A stretch of 64,000 bases of DNA, taken from contig CAVPTL010000014.1 in assembly GCA_963708725.1 (NCBI GenBank), positions 310,001 through 374,000 on the forward strand, written 5' to 3'. The notes below the pieces were generated by a model. That model worked only from the letters and a program-made list of their open reading frames with translations, was not told the DNA's origin and searched no databases. Origin of the DNA: CAVPTL01 sp963708725. Lineage in GTDB: Bacteria; Actinomycetota; Thermoleophilia; Gaiellales; JAICJC01. A program made the translations under genes and the position numbers. This document shows positions 59,764 through 64,000 of the stretch, piece after piece (the first letter of the stretch is position 1; each line of letters starts with the position of its first letter).

Positions 59764-61628
59764 GGGGCCAGCATACGCAGATGCACCGGCCGGCCGGCGG
59801 AGGTGCCGGTGATCGTCGCCTGCGAGCCCGCCTGGTTGAGCGACCAGCGCAGATGCACGTGTTCAGTCGTGGCGCCCGCGACCACGGTCACGGCACCCGA
59901 AACCAGGCCGCTGTAATACCTCCAGGTCACGTTGCCCGTGACCGCCACGCCCGGGACGAACTGCGTCTTTTTGAACGTGAACCTCGTGGTGTTCACGCCC
60001 GTATACGACCACGAGCCGCCCCGAAGGCCCGGGCCGCCGTAGTCGGTCCACCAGTGGGCGAGCGAGTCGGCGACGGTCTCGGCCCCCGCGGCGGCCATCC
60101 GCCGGTCGCGCAGGGTCGACCGATCGCCCGTGGTCGAGTGGGCGGCCGTCACGTCTCGCAGGTGCAACGGAAACCGCCCAACCACCCGCAGCGGCGGGGT
60201 GTGGGCGGCGCACGAGGTGTCACCAGGCTTGAGCGAGCGCACGAACCGCTCGTAGATCTTCGCCGCGCAGCCGAATTCGTCTTCGAGCACCGTGACATGT
60301 ACCTGGTTGTGGACGTCCACCAGCGTGCTTTGGGGGAACTGTCCGGCCACGATCCGACCGTCCTGGATCGGCGTGATGTTGTCGAGGTCGCCCGCCATGA
60401 TGAGCGTGGGCACGTTGGGATAGGCCGTATGCGGCGGGACCGGCGGGTCAGCGAACGCGGGCGACGGCCAGTGCAGACACGAGAACGCTCCCTCGTAGTC
60501 CGTCCCCGTCCACCCGCTGCCCGAGAACGGCGCGAAATCCGAAGCCGGTCGCGAGTTGAGATCGGCCAGCGCCACCGCCCGCCGGTTGGCCATGGGGGTC
60601 GACGTCGACCATGGTTGCGGATAGTCGTGGCAGTACACGTCGAGGTAGAGCGCCTCGGAGAAGTAGCGCGGCGAGCCGTTCGGCCCGTCGTAGATGATGT
60701 TCTCGGCCACCAGCCGCAGGATCGGCGCTGGATCGCCGTGGTTGGCCGAGATCACCGCCGCGAGCAGATCCCGATACACGGTCGTGTCGCCCTCCGCGGC
60801 CATCACGGTTTGCGCCATGGTGTCTTCGTTGACACGGGTCTTGACCCGATCGCCATACGGGTCGTAGCTCGTGCCGACAATTGGGTGGGCTCGCACCCGG
60901 GCGATGAATCGCTGAAGCAGCGGCGAGGCCTGCGCCGGTGACACCGGGCAGTTGGGTCCCCGGGCGCATGAGGTCTGAATTGCCTTTCGGCTGCGAATGG
61001 AAAGGTCGGACAGCAATGGATCGGTGCCGGCCAACGGATACGTGCCGTCCAGCACCAGCGAGCGCAGACGGTGCGGGTAGCGCAGCGCAAAGGCCTGGGC
61101 CGCATACGACCCGTACGAATCGCCGTACAGGTCGATCTTTCCCGCATGCAGTGCCAGCAGCACGGCCTGCATGTCCTGCACCGACTGGGACGTGTCGTAG
61201 AAGTCGCGATCCGGGCCGAGCTGTTTCGCGCAGCGACCGCCGCGCGCGGGGTAGCCCGTGCTGTGGAGCTTGAAGGCCGGGCACATGATCGCGTGTGACT
61301 TGCCGGTACCGCGAAGATCGATCAGCACCAGCCCGCGGCGGGCGTTTACGGGGCGCCACACCTGCAGCCGAAAGCCGCGATCGGCGGTGGTCGAGTAGCC
61401 GGGGCCGCCCTCGATCGAGACGACCGTCGACGTCGCCGGCTTCGACGTCTGGCGCCGCAGGTAGTGCTCGAAGTAGATCTTGATCCGGCGGCCGTTGGGG
61501 TGACGGCGGTCGAGTGGCACCGACACGAACCCGCAGCGCTCACGCAGATGGTGAGGCGAACAGGCGACCCGAATCACCTTGGGAGCGGATGTGGCAGCGA
61601 CATTCGCCGCCGGGAGCGTGGCCCACAT
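59760..61628 (-). CDS. S33 / TAP-type alpha/beta-hydrolase, paralogue 2
   Basis: A 622-aa hydrolase with the same architecture as the protein at 21327-23216. SIEGGPGYSTTADRGF, LIDLRGTGKSHA and the nucleophile motif LYGDSYGSYAAQAFALRY (S171) identify it; Asp is in MAGDLDNITPI and His in VHNQVHVTVLED. A C-terminal domain (about 500-622) starting near DSLAHWWTDYGGPGLRGG is shared with the paralogue. The signal peptide is not clear, so the true start may be slightly different. Operon-like spacing with GST downstream and the amidase upstream (31 bp). Confidence 0.86.
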   Translation of the reverse strand: MWATLPAANVAATSAPKVIRVACSPHHLRERCGFVSVPLDRRHPNGRRIKIYFEHYLRRQTSKPATSTVVSIEGGPGYSTTADRGFRLQVWRPVNARRGLVLIDLRGTGKSHAIMCPAFKLHSTGYPARGGRCAKQLGPDRDFYDTSQSVQDMQAVLLALHAGKIDLYGDSYGSYAAQAFALRYPHRLRSLVLDGTYPLAGTDPLLSDLSIRSRKAIQTSCARGPNCPVSPAQASPLLQRFIARVRAHPIVGTSYDPYGDRVKTRVNEDTMAQTVMAAEGDTTVYRDLLAAVISANHGDPAPILRLVAENIIYDGPNGSPRYFSEALYLDVYCHDYPQPWSTSTPMANRRAVALADLNSRPASDFAPFSGSGWTGTDYEGAFSCLHWPSPAFADPPVPPHTAYPNVPTLIMAGDLDNITPIQDGRIVAGQFPQSTLVDVHNQVHVTVLEDEFGCAAKIYERFVRSLKPGDTSCAAHTPPLRVVGRFPLHLRDVTAAHSTTGDRSTLRDRRMAAAGAETVADSLAHWWTDYGGPGLRGGSWSYTGVNTTRFTFKKTQFVPGVAVTGNVTWRYYSGLVSGAVTVVAGATTEHVHLRWSLNQAGSQATITGTSAGRPVHLRMLAP

Positions 61629-61659
61629 CAGCCGAGTGTACGGCGCTCGGATTGGTGAA

Positions 61660-63099
61660 TCAATGGCGTCCCTGGGGCGGCAGCCGGCTCGCCCACGGCA
61701 GCGCCTGCTCCAGCTGCGCGGATACCTGGATCAGCACATCCTCGCGGCCGAACCGCGCTGTCAGCATCGTCCCGATCGGCAACCCGTCCGAGCTCAGATG
61801 CAGCGGGAGCGAGGCGGCCGGCTGACCGGTGAGGTTCGCGATCGGGTTGAAGGGGTTGAACTCGAGGTCCATCTTCCACCAGCCCGGGCCGCTTCCCATC
61901 GACCGGTTCAGCTCACCAAGCGGAAGCGGGGGCTGGGCGAGGGTCGGGGTGAGCCACAGGTCGTAGCGCTCATAGAAGGCCGAGATTCGCCGGGCTTCCG
62001 CGTGGGTGGAGTCGATTGCGTCGGCGAGTTCCACCGCGGACTTCGTCTGGCCGTACTCGACCAGCTCCCAGGTGGTCAGCTCGAGTTGGTCGCGATCGAG
62101 TTCTCGCCCGTGCTCGCGCACCAGCGCCGCGTGCCCCTGGGCGTTTCCGACCGCCCACAGCGTGACCAGGTCGTCGAGCAGTACGGCCGGGTCGACCGTC
62201 GGCGCGGCCGGCTCGACTTCGTGGCCGAGATCGGCGAGCGCGCGGGCGGTCGCCTCGGTGGCCGCCGCGACCTCGGCATCGACCGGCGCTCCATTGGGGG
62301 CGGTCGTTGACCAACCGATACGCAAGCGCCCAGGGTCGGCGCCGACCTCATCGAGATAGGGCCGGCGCGGGACCGGGGCGACGTAGGGGTCGCCGCAGGC
62401 GTAGCCGGCAGCGATGTCGAGCAGCAGAGCACTGTCGCGCACCGACCGCGTGACCGCGTGGGTGACCGCCAGCCCGAACAGCGGATCACCGCCGGACGGC
62501 GCTGCCGAGATCCGCGACCTCGTCGGCTTGAGCCCGTAAAGACCACAGCACGAGGCCGGAATCCTGATGGAGCCGGCGCCGTCGCTGGCACCGGCGGCGG
62601 CGACCATCCCGGCGGCCACCGCAGCGGCCGAGCCGCCGCTCGATCCACCGGCCGTGCGGGTGATGTCCCACGGATTGCGACACGGCCCGTGGGCCTCCGG
62701 TTCGGACGTCGAGTGGTTGCCGAACTCGGGGGAGCTGGTCTTGCCGACGAACACCACCCCAGCCGCTCGGTAGCGGCGCGTCATCTCGCTGTCGTAGCCG
62801 GCGACCTGATCGATCAACGCACGCGAGCCGTCGGTCTGACGCACGCCTGCGATCCTTTGGCCCAGGTCCTTGAGCATCACCGGCACACCGAGCAGAGGCC
62901 CATCGGGAAGCGGTCCGGTGGCCGCTTCCAGTGCGGAGTCGGCCATCGTGGTGACAACGCAACCCAGCGTTGGGTTGAGCGTCTCGACCCGCTCGAGAGC
63001 TGCGGTCACGAGCTCGAGCGGTGTGACCTCGCCCGCCCGCACCAGCTCGGCCTGAGCGATCGCGTCGAGCCGCGCAAACTCCTCGCCAGAGAGGCTCAT
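61660..63099 (-). CDS. amidase-signature-family amidohydrolase
   Basis: A 479-aa amidase with the Ser-cisSer-Lys triad: K77 in GVPVMLKDLG, cis-Ser about 153 in AGGSSGGSAAAVAAG and the nucleophile S177 in DGAGSIRIPASCCG. This is the stand-alone amidase type rather than GatA, because it lacks accompanying gatB/gatC. Substrates may be aliphatic or aryl amides or cyclic imides. Start ATG overlaps the end of the peptide ABC ATPase gene by 4 bp, so imported peptides or amides may be its substrates. Confidence 0.9.
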   Translation of the reverse strand: MSLSGEEFARLDAIAQAELVRAGEVTPLELVTAALERVETLNPTLGCVVTTMADSALEAATGPLPDGPLLGVPVMLKDLGQRIAGVRQTDGSRALIDQVAGYDSEMTRRYRAAGVVFVGKTSSPEFGNHSTSEPEAHGPCRNPWDITRTAGGSSGGSAAAVAAGMVAAAGASDGAGSIRIPASCCGLYGLKPTRSRISAAPSGGDPLFGLAVTHAVTRSVRDSALLLDIAAGYACGDPYVAPVPRRPYLDEVGADPGRLRIGWSTTAPNGAPVDAEVAAATEATARALADLGHEVEPAAPTVDPAVLLDDLVTLWAVGNAQGHAALVREHGRELDRDQLELTTWELVEYGQTKSAVELADAIDSTHAEARRISAFYERYDLWLTPTLAQPPLPLGELNRSMGSGPGWWKMDLEFNPFNPIANLTGQPAASLPLHLSSDGLPIGTMLTARFGREDVLIQVSAQLEQALPWASRLPPQGRH

Positions 63100-63917
63100 A
63101 CCTGCGGCTCCGCCGCGTCGCCCATGCCCGCCCGCAGTCCGCGCCTGGGTTTCCAGCCGGGGCCGGGAACGCTCGCCCGCAAGACCTGCGTGTAGCGCTG
63201 CTGGGGGTGGTCGAGCACCTCGGACGTCACGCCACGCTCCACGATCCGCCCGCTCCGCATCACCACGATCTGGCTGGTGAGCTGCCGGACGACCGCCAGG
63301 TCATGGCTGATCAACACATACGAGATGCCGGTCTGGTCGCGGATGTCGGCGAGCAGATTCAGTACCTGGGCCTGGATCGAGACGTCGAGCGCGGCCACCG
63401 ACTCGTCGAGGATCAAAACCCGGGGCTCGGCCGCGAGCGCGCGCGCGATCGCAACCCGCTGGCGCTGGCCGCCAGAGAGGGCGCGCGGCAGAGCGTGCAT
63501 CTGCCGATCGTCGAGGCCGACCACATCGCCCAGCTCGGCGATGCGACTGCTGCGGTCGGCCTCGCTCCCGCCGCGATGGAGCTTCAGCACTTCGGCGATC
63601 GCCGAGGCCGCCGACTGGCGCGGGTCGAGACTGGAGTACGGATCCTGGAACACGATCTGGGCCTCGCGGCCTCGATCGCGCCGCTGCTTGACCTTTCGAG
63701 CCGGCCCCGAGCGGTCGTTTCCGGCCACCGTGATGGTGCCCGCAGTCGGCGTCTCCAGGCCCACGATCATGCGGGCCACGGTGGTCTTGCCCGACCCTGA
63801 CTCTCCAACCACCGCCAGCGACTGGCCCTGCTCGATCTGAAACGAGACGTTGTCCACGGCCACGAACTCGCCAAACTTCTTGGTCAGGCCCTCGACTGTC
63901 AGCACCGCCTCAGCCAT
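63096..63917 (-). CDS. peptide ABC transporter ATP-binding protein (DppF/OppF-type)
   Basis: A 273-aa ATPase: Walker A GESGSGKTT at 38-46, IVFQDPYSSLDPRQS, signature LSGGQRQRVAIARAL, Walker B VLILDESVAALDVSIQAQVL and H-loop ISHDLAVVRQL, the pattern of dipeptide/oligopeptide importers. The C-terminus, about 240-273, carries the short oligopeptide-transporter extension but without the Cys-rich motif common in OppF. ATG overlaps the preceding ATPase gene by 8 bp. Confidence 0.92.
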   Translation of the reverse strand: MAEAVLTVEGLTKKFGEFVAVDNVSFQIEQGQSLAVVGESGSGKTTVARMIVGLETPTAGTITVAGNDRSGPARKVKQRRDRGREAQIVFQDPYSSLDPRQSAASAIAEVLKLHRGGSEADRSSRIAELGDVVGLDDRQMHALPRALSGGQRQRVAIARALAAEPRVLILDESVAALDVSIQAQVLNLLADIRDQTGISYVLISHDLAVVRQLTSQIVVMRSGRIVERGVTSEVLDHPQQRYTQVLRASVPGPGWKPRRGLRAGMGDAAEPQV

Positions 63918-64000
63918 GCGACACCACCTTCAGCGATCCCCGCAGCTCCTCCGCGCGGACGCAGCGGACGCTGCCTTCGGCGAACGTTCGAAGCTCGGGC
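63910..64000 (-). CDS. peptide ABC transporter ATP-binding protein DppD/OppD-type (partial C-terminus)
   Basis: Only the last ~29 codons are inside the window. The frame reads PELRTFAEGSVRCVRAEELR and ends SHG followed by TGA at 63910-63912. The pattern proline, then a short loop and VRC, matches the oligopeptide-transporter C-terminal extension of DppD/OppD proteins. It overlaps the next ATPase by 8 bp, the usual gene order for this transporter class. The rest lies beyond the window end. Confidence 0.68.
   Translation of the reverse strand, partial: PELRTFAEGSVRCVRAEELRGSLKVVSHG

Overview
The window is high-GC DNA from one bacterial chromosome. Dense genes, heavy use of GTG starts and many 4-bp GTGA/ATGA stop/start overlaps suggest an actinobacterium. 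The mix of genes (TAP-type S33 hydrolases, phosphoesterase, SthA, CHAD proteins) would suit the class Thermoleophilia, but there is no rRNA or marker gene to confirm this. There is no CRISPR array, prophage, integrase or insertion sequence. The only RNA gene seen is a tRNA-Ala(UGC) at 16791-16863.

Layout. 1-3675: DegT-type aminotransferase (cut by the window start), flippase-like membrane protein, argF, 5'-3' exonuclease. 3851-5914: GT-C-like membrane protein and a small membrane protein. 6002-10152: complete polyamine ABC importer in the order potA-potD-potB-potC. 10176-16760: leucine-dehydrogenase-like enzyme, zinc-finger/coiled-coil protein, large membrane protein, CsbD, a D-serine dehydratase/D-threonine aldolase-like enzyme and a secreted phosphoesterase. 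16791-25142: tRNA, GH16-like secreted protein behind a structured leader, cyclic-nucleotide-binding protein, sthA, a small secreted repeat protein opposite a membrane-anchored ECF sigma factor, an S33 hydrolase and a fibronectin-III protein.

25256-33188: PadR and LysR regulators, then aminotransferase, malyl-CoA-lyase-like enzyme and family III CoA-transferase in one direction, facing CDF exporter, FAD amine oxidase and ornithine-cyclodeaminase-like enzyme. Together these look like glyoxylate/amino-acid metabolism. 33288-38036: ABC-F ATPase, TMEM175-like channel and a polar amino-acid importer whose permease is frameshifted. 38100-44371: polyphosphate block (CYTH-CHAD, SixA-like, Ppx/GppA, ROK glucokinase, a 101-aa protein, Ppk1). 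44478-48531: membrane diguanylate cyclase and the E1-beta/E1-alpha pair of a 2-oxoacid dehydrogenase.

48668-55604: an intact FlgF/FlgG-type gene beside a truncated flgG remnant, then a glycerol operon (GlpA-like, GlpB-like, small membrane protein, glpK, a twice-frameshifted acyl-CoA synthetase, ErpA-type Fe-S carrier). 55621-57998: MarR repressor divergent from yceI, an FMN reductase and a class II aldolase. 58036-64000: minus-strand run of HDAC-like deacetylase, GST, second S33 hydrolase, amidase and two peptide-ABC ATPase genes, the last cut by the window end.

The main unexplained signals are: four copies of a near-perfect palindrome, two of which supply stop codons of flanking genes; four apparent single-base frameshifts in three genes; the antisense flgG remnant; a shared C-terminal domain in the two S33 hydrolases; the anchored sigma factor facing a repeat protein; and interleaved stems before the GH16-like gene.
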